Below are positions 24,798 to 32,290 of a DNA stretch of 64,000 nucleotides, one piece after another. The notes beneath the pieces were generated by a model. It searched no databases, had not been told where the DNA came from, and worked only from the letters and a program-made list of their open reading frames with translations. The translations under genes and the position numbers were made by a program. The DNA lies in the NCBI RefSeq assembly GCF_030813695.1, contig NZ_JAUSVA010000002.1, positions 4,340,001 through 4,404,000 on the forward strand. The letters run 5' to 3'. This stretch comes from Kitasatospora herbaricolor. Its GTDB lineage: Bacteria > Actinomycetota > Actinomycetes > Streptomycetales > Streptomycetaceae. The number at the start of each line of letters is the position of its first letter. Position 1 is the stretch's first letter.

Positions 24798-25418
24798 ATG
24801 GGCTTCTACACGACGCAGGTCGTTCCGCGGATCATCAATGTCGCCTGCGGCATGAAGGAGGCCGATCCCCTGCGCCGACGGGTCTGCGACGGCCTGGCCG
24901 GCGAGGTCGTCGAGATCGGCTTCGGTTCCGGCCTCAACATCCCCTTCTACCCGGCGACGATCACCCGGGTCTCCGCCGTCGAACCGTCCGACCTGGGCTG
25001 GCGCCTGGCCGGCCGGCGGCTCGCGGCGACCAGGATCCCGGTGCAGCGCACCGGCCTGGACGGCCAGGCGCTGCTGTACCCGGACGACAGCTTCGACGCC
25101 GCGCTGTCCACCTGGACGCTGTGCACCATCCCGGACGCCGAGGCGGCCCTGCACGAGCTGCGCCGCGTCCTCAAGCCCGGCGCGGCCCTGCACTTCGTCG
25201 AGCACGGCCTGGCGCCGGACGAGTCGGTGCGCCGCTGGCAGCACCGGCTGGACCCGATGCAGCAGCGGTTGTTCGGCGGCTGCCACCTCACCCGCCCGAT
25301 CGTCGACCTGCTGACGGAGGCGGGTTTCACCGTCACCGAACTGGACGTCTTCTACGAGAAGGGCGCCCCGAAGGTGATGGCCGCCGACTCCCTGGGCATC
25401 GCCACGACCGGGCACTGA
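24798..25418 (+). CDS. Class I SAM-dependent methyltransferase
   Basis: 206 residues. Motif I is VVEIGFGSGLNIPFYP, motif II-like SAVEPSDLGWRLAGRRL, then DDSFDAALSTWTLCTIPDAE and ALHELRRVLKPGAALHFVEH, the UbiE/Methyltransf_11 core. The N-terminal FYTTQVVPRIINVACG is typical of a phospholipid/small-molecule methyltransferase subgroup common in actinobacteria. Substrate unknown. It is 84 bases downstream of the regulator gene and may be a separate unit. Confidence 0.9.
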   Translation: MGFYTTQVVPRIINVACGMKEADPLRRRVCDGLAGEVVEIGFGSGLNIPFYPATITRVSAVEPSDLGWRLAGRRLAATRIPVQRTGLDGQALLYPDDSFDAALSTWTLCTIPDAEAALHELRRVLKPGAALHFVEHGLAPDESVRRWQHRLDPMQQRLFGGCHLTRPIVDLLTEAGFTVTELDVFYEKGAPKVMAADSLGIATTGH

Positions 25419-25443
25419 CCCGCCCGGCCCACCGGCGGCCGCG

Positions 25444-26031
25444 TCAGCCCGTCGGCAGGCCCCGGCCGGCGGCGAGCCGGCCGAGCAGTCCGGCGAGGAC
25501 GGCGTGCTCCTGCCCGCTCAGGCCCTCCGCGAACTCCGCGTCCAGGGCGTGGGCCAGGGCGGAGCAGGTGGCGAGCAGCTCGCGGCCGTGATCGGTGAGG
25601 GTGAGCAGCTGGCGGCGGCGGTCGGCGGGGTCGCGGGTCCGCCGGATCGCGCCGAGGCCCTCCAGGTGGTCGGCGAACCCGACCACCAGGCTGGGCGCGA
25701 CACCCATCACCCGGGCGACGTCGAGCTGGGAGGCGGCCAGGCCCTCGGACAGCACGATCATGAGGCCCACCTGCTTGGGCTTGAGCCCGTGGGGTTCGAC
25801 TGCGGCGGCGAACCGTTCGGTGGCCATGGCCCCGAGGACCCCGAGCCGGAAGACGGTCGAGGCCTGGACCGGCGGGACGACGGGCGAGCCCCCACCCGCC
25901 GCGCCGACCGGCCGGGCGCCGGCGAAGGAGGAGCCGGCCGCGGAGCGAGCCTCGTAGCGGGTTTCGGCACGGGATTCGGCACGGGATTCGGCACGGGATT
26001 CGGCGCCGTCCTCGGCACTGACATCGGACAT
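25444..26031 (-). CDS. MarR-family regulator with repetitive N-terminus
   Basis: 195 residues. The first 50 are low complexity, including three AESR repeats from a 12-bp DNA repeat (GATTCGGCACGG), then a Pro/Gly segment. The MarR domain runs from about 60: LKPKQVGLMIVLSEG, QLDVARVMGVAPSLVVGFAD (HTH), HLEGLGAIRRTRDPADRRRQ (wing) and LTDHGRELL. It is divergent from the isochorismatase-fold gene and its likely operator lies 22 bases upstream of its start. A shorter start near the MarR domain is possible. Confidence 0.88.
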   Translation of the reverse strand: MSDVSAEDGAESRAESRAESRAETRYEARSAAGSSFAGARPVGAAGGGSPVVPPVQASTVFRLGVLGAMATERFAAAVEPHGLKPKQVGLMIVLSEGLAASQLDVARVMGVAPSLVVGFADHLEGLGAIRRTRDPADRRRQLLTLTDHGRELLATCSALAHALDAEFAEGLSGQEHAVLAGLLGRLAAGRGLPTG

Positions 26032-26052
26032 GCGGCCATGCTACATTCCCAA

Positions 26053-26075
26053 AATCATTCAAAGTTCGAATGATT
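26053..26075. promoter_or_regulatory. MarR operator candidate
   Basis: AATCATTC (26053-26060) and GAATGATT (26068-26075), perfect 8-bp arms with a 7-base spacer, between divergent MarR and isochorismatase-fold genes in an AT-rich pocket. Confidence 0.65.
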
Positions 26076-26098
26076 CAAGCCCTGACCGAGGAGTCACC

Positions 26099-26665
26099 GT
26101 GCCCGATCTCTCCACCGTTCAGCTGCACGTCGCCGACCTGCAGGACGACATCGTCGGCCTGGCCGCCACCAACCCCGCCGGCACCCTGCGGCGGTCGGCC
26201 CGGGTCCTCGCGGACATGGCCCGCCTGCTGGACATCCCGGTCACCCTCTCGGCGGCGCCCCGGCCCGGCGGCCCGGCCGTGATCACCGAGCTGACCGACC
26301 GCCTGCCCGAGGCGCCGGTCTTCGTCCGCAGCGGCCCGTGCGCATGGGACGACCGGGCCGTCCGGCAGGCGATCACCGCCCACGGCCGACCCGACCTGGT
26401 GCTCTGCGGGGTGCTCACCGAGGTCGTGGTGCTGCACACCGCCCTGGCCGCCGTCGCGGCGGGCTTCACGGTGCAGGTCCTGGTCGACGCCTGCGGCGGC
26501 ATGTCGGCCCGCACCGAGGAGGCCGCCCTGCGGCAGATCGAAGCGGCCGGCGGGCGTGTCACCAGCGTGGCGGGCTTCATCGCCGACCTGGTCCGCGACT
26601 TCACCACCCCCACCGGACGCGAGGCCGTCACCGGCCTGCACGGCCTGCTGGCGCCGGCGCACTGA
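26099..26665 (+). CDS. Isochorismatase-fold protein lacking the catalytic cysteine
   Basis: 188 residues from GTG with GAGGAG 6 bases upstream. The fold is clear: LHVADLQDDIVGLA with D13, VFVRSGPCAWDD, GVLTEVVVLHTALAAVAAGF and VDACGGMSARTEEAAL. In active members the triad is D-K-C, with the cysteine in TEVCV. Here that residue is V110 and the lysine position is R77, so two of three catalytic residues are changed; C103, seven residues earlier, does not occupy the site. It may be non-catalytic or use different chemistry. The divergent MarR gene probably regulates it. Confidence 0.85.
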   Translation: MPDLSTVQLHVADLQDDIVGLAATNPAGTLRRSARVLADMARLLDIPVTLSAAPRPGGPAVITELTDRLPEAPVFVRSGPCAWDDRAVRQAITAHGRPDLVLCGVLTEVVVLHTALAAVAAGFTVQVLVDACGGMSARTEEAALRQIEAAGGRVTSVAGFIADLVRDFTTPTGREAVTGLHGLLAPAH

Positions 26666-26943
26666 TCTCCGCACTGCGCTCCGCCGGTCACCACCGCCGC
26701 CCGCCGCCCGCCGCACCACCGCCCCGGGACCCCGGGGCGGGCGCCGCGACACCAGCCCCGCCCGCCCTCGCGGCTCGGCCGCAAACGGCCGGGCGGGGCG
26801 TAGCTTGAAAGGACATGGCAAGGGCGGGCCGCCGGCGGCCACCGCCACGACCAGGCCCTTCGCCTCTCGGAACCTTCCCGGAGCCCCGCCCCCGCGCAGC
26901 CGCCGACGCGCCGGCGGACCGGACGGCGCAGGAGGAGAAGGCC

Positions 26944-28248
26944 ATGTCCTTGCGGACCGGATGGGTCGCCACCACCCTTGCCCTCCTGCTCGCTTCCGGC
27001 GCGGTGGCATCCTGCGGGTCCCCGCCGGGCAGCACCACCGGAACGGCGCGGACGACCGCCGCTCCCACCGGCACCGGCTCACCGGCCGCGCCGGACGGCT
27101 CGGCGCCGGCCGCCACCGCCCCGACGGCCGGCACCACCGCCACAGCCGCACCGAGTCCGACTCCGAGCAGGGGAGCACCGACCCTGAACCCGACCGCGCC
27201 GCAGCCCACCGGCCCGGCCGGCTCCGACGAAGGGGCCGACGAGCCGACCCCGGCCCAGCTTGCCGGCCGGCGGATCGTCTACTCCTACCCGGGCCTGACC
27301 CCACCGCCCGCCCTGCTGGAGGACATCCGCGCCGGGCTGGCGGCCGGGGTGATCTTCTTCGGCGAGAACGTCGCCGGCCCCGACCAGCTGCGCTCGGTCG
27401 TCCGGCAGTTGCGCGAGGCGCAGCAGCAGAGCCCGGTGCAGGTCCCGCTGCTGCTGATGACCGATCAGGAGGGCGGCCTGGTAAGGCGACTGCCCGGCGC
27501 CCCCGAACTGTCCGCCCGCCGGATCGGGCAGGCCGCCGACCCGGTGGCCGCCGCGACCGAGGCCGGCACCGGCGCGGGCACCAACCTGGCCGGCGTCGGA
27601 CTCAACGTCAACCTCGCCCCGGTGCTGGACGTGTACGACGTGCCCGGCAACTTCGCCGACCGCGCCGAACGGTCCTTCAGCTCCGACCCCGACGTGGTCG
27701 CGGCCCTCGGCACGGCGTTCATCAGGGCCCAGCAGAAGACCGGCGTCGCGGCCACCGCCAAGCACTTCCCGGGGCTCGGCACGGCACCGGCGAACAGCAA
27801 CACGGACACCGGCCCGGTGACCCTGCCGGCCGGGCTGAGCCGGCTGCGCGACGTCGACGAGGCGCCCTACCCGGACGCCGTCGCGGCCGGCGTCGGGCTC
27901 GTCATGCTCTCCTGGGCCGTCTACCCGGCCCTGGACCCGGACCACCCGGCCGGCCTGTCGTCCACGGTGGTCGAGCGGGAGCTGCGGGAGCGGATCGGCT
28001 TCGAGGGCGTCACCATCACGGACGCCCTGGAGGCCGGCGCCCTGCAGGCGGTCGGCACCACCGGCCAGCGCGCGGTGGCCGCCGCCCTCGCCGGCATGGA
28101 CCTGCTGCTCTGCTCGGCCCGGGACACCGGCCAGGGCGAGCAGGCCGCGGCGGCCCTGGCCGAGGCCCTGAGCAGCGGCCGGCTCGACCGCGAGGAGTTC
28201 ACCGCCGCCGCGGACCGGGTGACGGCGCTCCGGGCCGACCTGGACTGA
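26944..28248 (+). CDS. Lipoprotein, glycoside hydrolase family 3 (NagZ-like)
   Basis: 434 residues. A lipoprotein signal ends in GAVASC (lipobox VASC), followed by a 70-residue Ala/Thr/Pro linker, so the enzyme is tethered outside the membrane. The GH3 barrel starts AGRRIVYSYPGLTPP, with VIFFGENVAGPDQLR, TDQEGGLVRRLPGAPELSA, AKHFPGLGTA (K273, H274) and the nucleophile region GVTITDALEAGAL (D360). Bacterial beta-N-acetylhexosaminidases carry a catalytic Asp-His pair in a DSH loop after KHFPGHG; here the loop is ANSNTDTGP without that histidine. Probably acts on cell-wall or exogenous aminosugars. Confidence 0.85.
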   Translation: MSLRTGWVATTLALLLASGAVASCGSPPGSTTGTARTTAAPTGTGSPAAPDGSAPAATAPTAGTTATAAPSPTPSRGAPTLNPTAPQPTGPAGSDEGADEPTPAQLAGRRIVYSYPGLTPPPALLEDIRAGLAAGVIFFGENVAGPDQLRSVVRQLREAQQQSPVQVPLLLMTDQEGGLVRRLPGAPELSARRIGQAADPVAAATEAGTGAGTNLAGVGLNVNLAPVLDVYDVPGNFADRAERSFSSDPDVVAALGTAFIRAQQKTGVAATAKHFPGLGTAPANSNTDTGPVTLPAGLSRLRDVDEAPYPDAVAAGVGLVMLSWAVYPALDPDHPAGLSSTVVERELRERIGFEGVTITDALEAGALQAVGTTGQRAVAAALAGMDLLLCSARDTGQGEQAAAALAEALSSGRLDREEFTAAADRVTALRADLD

Positions 28249-28281
28249 CCCCGGTACGGCCTGCGGGCCGGGGCCGCCCCG

Positions 28282-28353
28282 GCGCACGAGTGGGTCCGGG
28301 CGGCCCGGGCGCACGAGTGGGTCCGGGCGGCCCGGGCGCACGAGTGGGTCCGC
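28282..28353. repeat. 27-bp tandem repeat, about 2.7 copies
   Basis: The unit GCGCACGAGTGGGTCCGGGC plus GGCCCGG repeats at 28282-28308 and 28309-28335, with a partial third copy running into a terminator hairpin. Located after the GH3 stop. Confidence 0.8.
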
Positions 28354-28379
28354 GGCCTCCGGTCGGAGGCCGCGGACCC
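28346..28379. terminator. Strong bidirectional terminator
   Basis: GGGTCCGCGGCCTCC (28346-28360) and exact complement (28365-28379), loop GGTC, between the convergent GH3 and MFS genes. Confidence 0.8.
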
Positions 28380-28395
28380 CGTCCGCGTGCCCGGG

Positions 28396-29922
28396 TCAGA
28401 GCCCGTGCGGCGCGGCCGACGCGGTGGCCTTCCCGGAGGCGGTGGCCTTGCCCGGCGCCCGGAGCATGACGAGGGCCAGGACGAACGCGGTGACGAGCAG
28501 TCCTGCGCCGACCGCGAAGGCGAGGTGGTAGCCGCCGGTCAGTGCCTCGGCCCGGCTCCGGCCGTCCGCGAGCAGACCGTCGGTGCGGGACGCGGCCAGT
28601 GTGGAGAGCACCGCGACGCCCAGCGCCATGCCGATCTGCTGGGTGGTGTTGAACAGCCCGGACGCCAGGCCTGCGTCGTCGGCCCCGGCGCCGGACATCC
28701 CGAGCGTGGTCAGCGCGGGCAGGGCGAGCCCGAACCCGGCCGCGAGCAGCATCACCGGCAGCAGGTCGGTGACGTAGTGGGCGTGCACCGGGATCCGGAC
28801 CAGCAGACCGAGGACGCCGACCAGCAGGGCCAGCCCCGCCAGCAGGACGTTCCGCTCGCCGAAGCGGGCGTTGAGGCGGGCGGAGACGCCGAGCGACACC
28901 GCGCCGATCACCACGGCCGCCGGGAGCATCGCGAGGCCCGTCCGGGCGGCGCTGTAGCCGAGCACCTGCTGCAGGTGGAGGGCGACCAGGACCTGGAACG
29001 AGAACAGCGCGGCGACCATCAGGACCTGCACCAGGTTCGCGCCCCTGACTCCGCGCGGCCGGAGGATCCGCAGCGGCATCAGCGGGGTCCGCGCGGTGGC
29101 CTGCCGGGCGACGAAGCCGATCAGCAGGGCGAGGGAGAGCGCACCGAGGCCGAGCGTCCGCGCCGAGGTCCAGCCCTGCTCGCCGACCTTGACGACGGTG
29201 TAGATCCCCAGCATCAGTCCGGCGGTGACGAGCAGCGCGCCGAGCACGTCGGCCCCCGCCGCGAGGCCGGACCCCTTGTCCGCCGGGAGCGCCAGCTTGG
29301 CGCCGGCCAGCGCGGCGAGCCCGATCGGCAGGTTGATGATGAAGATCCAGTGCCAGTTGAGCGCGTCGGTGAGCACCCCGCCGAGCACCTGGCCGATCGA
29401 GGCGCCGGCGGCTCCGGTGAAGCTGAAGACGGCTATCGCCCTAGCCCGCTCGGCGGGTTCCACGAACAGCGTCACCAGGATGCCGAGGCTGACGGCGGCG
29501 GCCATCGCGCTGCCGACCCCCTGCAGGAACCGGGCGAGGACCAGCACGGCCGGCGAGCCGGCCACGCCCGCCAGGAGCGAGGCCGCGGTGAACACCGCGG
29601 TGCCGGCCAGGAACATCCGCCTGCGGCCGATCAGATCACCGAGCCGCCCGGCCAGCAGCAGCAGGCTGCCGAACGCGATCAGGTAGGCGTTGACCACCCA
29701 GCTCAGCCCCGCCGGGGAGAAGCCCAGGTCCTGCTGGACGGCCGGCATCGCCACGGTCACGACGCTGCCGTCGAGGACGACCATCAGCATCCCGCTGGCG
29801 ATCACCGCGAGGGCGAGCCCGCGCGACCGGGGCCCGGCGGGGGCGGTCGGGCCGGGGAGCGAGGTCGGGCCGGGGAGCGGGGTCGGGCCGGGGGAATCGG
29901 AGACTACGGGCGTGGCAGGCAT
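28396..29922 (-). CDS. MFS transporter, 14-TM DHA2 (EmrB/QacA) family
   Basis: 508 residues. A Pro-rich N-terminus precedes about 14 TM helices. DHA2 motifs: LDGSVVTVAMPAVQQDLG in TM1, LAGRLGDLIGRRRMFLAG in loop 2-3, and GAAGASIGQVLGGVLTDALN (antiporter motif C) in TM5. It should export toxic hydrophobic compounds by proton antiport. The MarR gene upstream in the same direction (29998-30486) shares a 21-bp sequence motif in its leader and is the likely repressor. Confidence 0.92.
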   Translation of the reverse strand: MPATPVVSDSPGPTPLPGPTSLPGPTAPAGPRSRGLALAVIASGMLMVVLDGSVVTVAMPAVQQDLGFSPAGLSWVVNAYLIAFGSLLLLAGRLGDLIGRRRMFLAGTAVFTAASLLAGVAGSPAVLVLARFLQGVGSAMAAAVSLGILVTLFVEPAERARAIAVFSFTGAAGASIGQVLGGVLTDALNWHWIFIINLPIGLAALAGAKLALPADKGSGLAAGADVLGALLVTAGLMLGIYTVVKVGEQGWTSARTLGLGALSLALLIGFVARQATARTPLMPLRILRPRGVRGANLVQVLMVAALFSFQVLVALHLQQVLGYSAARTGLAMLPAAVVIGAVSLGVSARLNARFGERNVLLAGLALLVGVLGLLVRIPVHAHYVTDLLPVMLLAAGFGLALPALTTLGMSGAGADDAGLASGLFNTTQQIGMALGVAVLSTLAASRTDGLLADGRSRAEALTGGYHLAFAVGAGLLVTAFVLALVMLRAPGKATASGKATASAAPHGL

Positions 29923-29967
29923 GGGTCTCTCCCGTCGGATGAGGTCAACGAGAGCGACCGTAGCAGA

Positions 29968-29988
29968 TAGTCCCGTAATAGACGATCC
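29968..29988. promoter_or_regulatory. Shared leader motif, copy 1 (MFS gene)
   Basis: A 21-bp element starting TAGTCCCGTAATAGACGATC lies 46 bases upstream of the MFS start. It matches the element upstream of the MarR gene (30506-30526) at 14 of 21 positions, same orientation. Likely a MarR binding site and/or promoter. Confidence 0.45.
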
Positions 29989-29997
29989 TCTTCAGAT

Positions 29998-30486
29998 CTA
30001 CTTGCTGCGCTGGCGCGCCCGGCGGACCGGCTGGGGGTTCTCCACGGGGGTCGCCAAGGGCCCGCCGACCAGGCGGTTCAGCATCCGCAGGAAGACCTCC
30101 CGCTCGCCCTCCGGCAGCTCGGCCAGCGCCTCCCGGTGCACCTCGTCCACGATCACCTGGCTCTGCCCGGCCACCCGCGCCCCCTCCTCGGTGACCGCGA
30201 TGATCCGGGCCCGCCGGTCCTTGGCGGAGGGGCGGCGCTCGGCGAGACCGGCCTCCTCCAGCGCGTCCACCGTGACCACCATGGTGGTCTTGTCCATGCC
30301 GCCGATCTCGGCCAGCTGGATCTGGGTGCGCTCCTCCTCCAGGGCGTGGACCAGCACGCAGTGCATCCGCGCGGTCAGCCCGATCTCGGCGAGCGCGGCC
30401 GACATCCGGGTCCGCAGGACGTGACTGGTGTGGTCCAGCAGGAAGGACAGGTCAGGTTGGTTGCGCGCGGGCGCCATGGCGGTCAT
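29998..30486 (-). CDS. MarR-family regulator of the adjacent MFS pump
   Basis: 162 residues. LSFLLDHTSHVLRTRMSAAL, TQIQLAEIGGMDKTTMVVTV (HTH), DALEEAGLAERRPSAKDRRA (wing) and TEEGARVAGQSQ are standard MarR elements. I start at the ATG 30484-30486; an ATG three codons later is also possible. The MFS gene follows 75 bases downstream on the same strand. Both leaders carry one copy of a 21-bp motif, fitting autoregulation plus pump repression. Confidence 0.9.
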   Translation of the reverse strand: MTAMAPARNQPDLSFLLDHTSHVLRTRMSAALAEIGLTARMHCVLVHALEEERTQIQLAEIGGMDKTTMVVTVDALEEAGLAERRPSAKDRRARIIAVTEEGARVAGQSQVIVDEVHREALAELPEGEREVFLRMLNRLVGGPLATPVENPQPVRRARQRSK

Positions 30487-30505
30487 GCCCACCAGGATAG
30501 GCAAG

Positions 30506-30526
30506 TAGGTCCGTAGCGGATTATCC
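30506..30526. promoter_or_regulatory. Shared leader motif, copy 2 (MarR gene)
   Basis: Element starting TAGGTCCGTAGCGGATTATC, 20 bases upstream of the MarR start and related to 29968-29988. It also contains the local palindrome GGATTATCC-like core. Confidence 0.45.
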
Positions 30527-30577
30527 GAAGCAGGATCCAGATCCCGGCGCCCGGAGCCGCCGCCGGGCCGACGACGC

Positions 30578-31087
30578 CTACCCCATGGTCCTGGCGCCGT
30601 CCAAGGACTCCCGGATGATGTCGGCGTGCCCCGCGTGCTGCGAGGTCTCGGCGATGATGTGCAGCACCACCCGCCGCACCGACCAGCGCGCTCCGGGTTC
30701 GAACCACGGCGCCTGCGGGAGCGGGTGGGCCACGTCCAGGTCGGGCAACGTCGCCACCAGCTCGTCGGTCCGCCGGGCCACCCGCTCGTACTCGTCGAGC
30801 AGTCCGGCCAGCGTCTCGTCCCCGACCATCCGGAACTGGTTCTCCCAGTCCCCCGGGTCGCTCACCATCGCCTCGGCGCCGCCGACCGCGAAGCGCATCC
30901 AGCCCGCCTCGACGCCGGCCACGTGCTTGATCAGGCCGCCCAGGCAGAGCGCGCTGACCGTGGTACGGCGGGCCGCCTCCTCGTCGGTGAGGCCCTGGAC
31001 GGTCTGCCGCAGGAAGCCGCGGTGCCGCGCGAGCGTCTGGAGCAGATCGGCGCGCTCGCCGGCGGGAGCCTCCCGAAGAGCCGACAT
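30578..31087 (-). CDS. DinB-family (DUF664-type) protein
   Basis: 169 residues. A four-helix DinB fold is indicated by DLLQTLARHRGFLRQTVQGL, LCLGGLIKHVAGVEAGWMRF with a metal-ligand histidine, and a C-terminal LHIIAETSQHAGHADIIRES providing two more histidines. The three-His pattern suggests a metal site, as in mycothiol- or bacillithiol-dependent S-transferases and related proteins, although the exact reaction is unknown. ATG at 31087 chosen for fit to the family start. Stands alone upstream of an ArsR gene in the opposite direction. Confidence 0.88.
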   Translation of the reverse strand: MSALREAPAGERADLLQTLARHRGFLRQTVQGLTDEEAARRTTVSALCLGGLIKHVAGVEAGWMRFAVGGAEAMVSDPGDWENQFRMVGDETLAGLLDEYERVARRTDELVATLPDLDVAHPLPQAPWFEPGARWSVRRVVLHIIAETSQHAGHADIIRESLDGARTMG

Positions 31088-31358
31088 GGCACCTGCCTCC
31101 TCCGACGTCCAACGGGTAGGGGCCGCACCCGGTGCGGTCCGGCCGCCCGGGCCCGACGGCCCGGCTGCCACCCAACCACACGGCGCGGCCCGCTCCGCGG
31201 AACCGGGCCGGGCCGTCCCCGGTTCGGCCCACCGGGCCCGCGGGCACCGCCGGCCCCGGCCGCAGGCCGGGCCCCCAGGGGCGGGTCGTCCCCGTGGTCG
31301 GAACCAACAGTTCCGCCGTTCGGTGCCCGCCGAAGCGTCCGGCGCGCATCATGGACGC

Positions 31359-32141
31359 ATGTCACTCGCCGAGGTCGCCGGACTGCTCGCCGACCGGACC
31401 AGGGCCGCCTTCTGCCTGGCCCTGCTGGACGGCCGGGCCTGGACCGCGGGCGAGCTGGCCCGGCACGCCGAGGTCTCGCCGTCCACCGCCAGCGAGCACC
31501 TCTCCCGGCTGGTCGCGGGCGGCCTGCTCGCCGAGGAGCGCCAGGGCCGGCACCGCTACCTCCGGCTGGCCGGCCCGGCCACCGCGACCATGATCGAGGA
31601 CCTCTGCTCCTACGCCGCCGGGGCGCCCACCGCCCCGGGGCCGGACCAGGCCCCGGCCCGGCCCGGGGGCCTGCGGGAGTCCGGCCGGCTCGGCGCCGAG
31701 GCCCGCGCCCGGACGTGCTACGACCACCTCGCCGGGCGGCTCGGGGTGGCCGTCGCCGACGCCGCGCTGGCCCGCGGGCTGGTCGCGGACGACGCCGGGC
31801 TCGTCCTCACCGCTACGGGCCTGGACCGGCTCGCCGGGCTGGGGGTCACGGCGGCCGAGCTGAAAGGGTCCCGTCCGGTGGTCCGCGGCTGTCTCGACCG
31901 GACCGAGCGCCGCACCCACCTCGCGGGGGCCGTCGGCGCGGCGCTCGGCCGGCGCGCCTTCGAGCTGGGCCGGGTGGAGCGGATCGGTACCGGCCGGGCC
32001 CTGCGGACCACCCCGGCGGGCCGCCGGGACCTGCGGGAGCTGCTCGGGATCGAGGTACCGGTGCAACCACCGCCGCCGGCACTCGGCTCACACCCCGTCG
32101 GGCACGGCTGTGCGGCCGACGTAACCCCTGGCCACGGGTGA
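31359..32141 (+). CDS. ArsR-type helix-turn-helix regulator with extended C-terminus
   Basis: 260 residues. The N-terminal 80 form an ArsR winged helix: LLADRTRAAFCLALLDGRAW, ELARHAEVSPSTASEHLSRL, GGLLAEERQGRHRYLRLAG. The C-terminal 160 residues (from ARTCYDHLAGRLGVAVADAA to GLDRLAGLGVTAAELKGS) form a second domain seen in a Streptomyces ArsR subgroup, with CYDHLAGRLG and a late CLDRTERRTHLAG. No classical metal site is evident. Divergent neighbour is DinB; the nitrate reductase fusion follows 150 bases later. Target unknown. Confidence 0.85.
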   Translation: MSLAEVAGLLADRTRAAFCLALLDGRAWTAGELARHAEVSPSTASEHLSRLVAGGLLAEERQGRHRYLRLAGPATATMIEDLCSYAAGAPTAPGPDQAPARPGGLRESGRLGAEARARTCYDHLAGRLGVAVADAALARGLVADDAGLVLTATGLDRLAGLGVTAAELKGSRPVVRGCLDRTERRTHLAGAVGAALGRRAFELGRVERIGTGRALRTTPAGRRDLRELLGIEVPVQPPPPALGSHPVGHGCAADVTPGHG

Positions 32142-32290
32142 TGTGACGTCCGCGCAACCGGCACCGCCTACGGTCCCCCTGTGGGACCGGCCCACCGACG
32201 GCCGACCGTGCCCCTGCCGTGGGGGCGGTGCACCGCCGTCTCCCGAGAAGCGGCCCTGCGAGATGCGGTCCTCCGAGAAGGGGTCTGTCC

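Noticed and set aside
25920..26000. CRISPR-like short repeats (GATTCGGCACGG)
   Set aside because: Contiguous 12-bp repeats in frame inside a MarR gene, with no spacers or cas genes.
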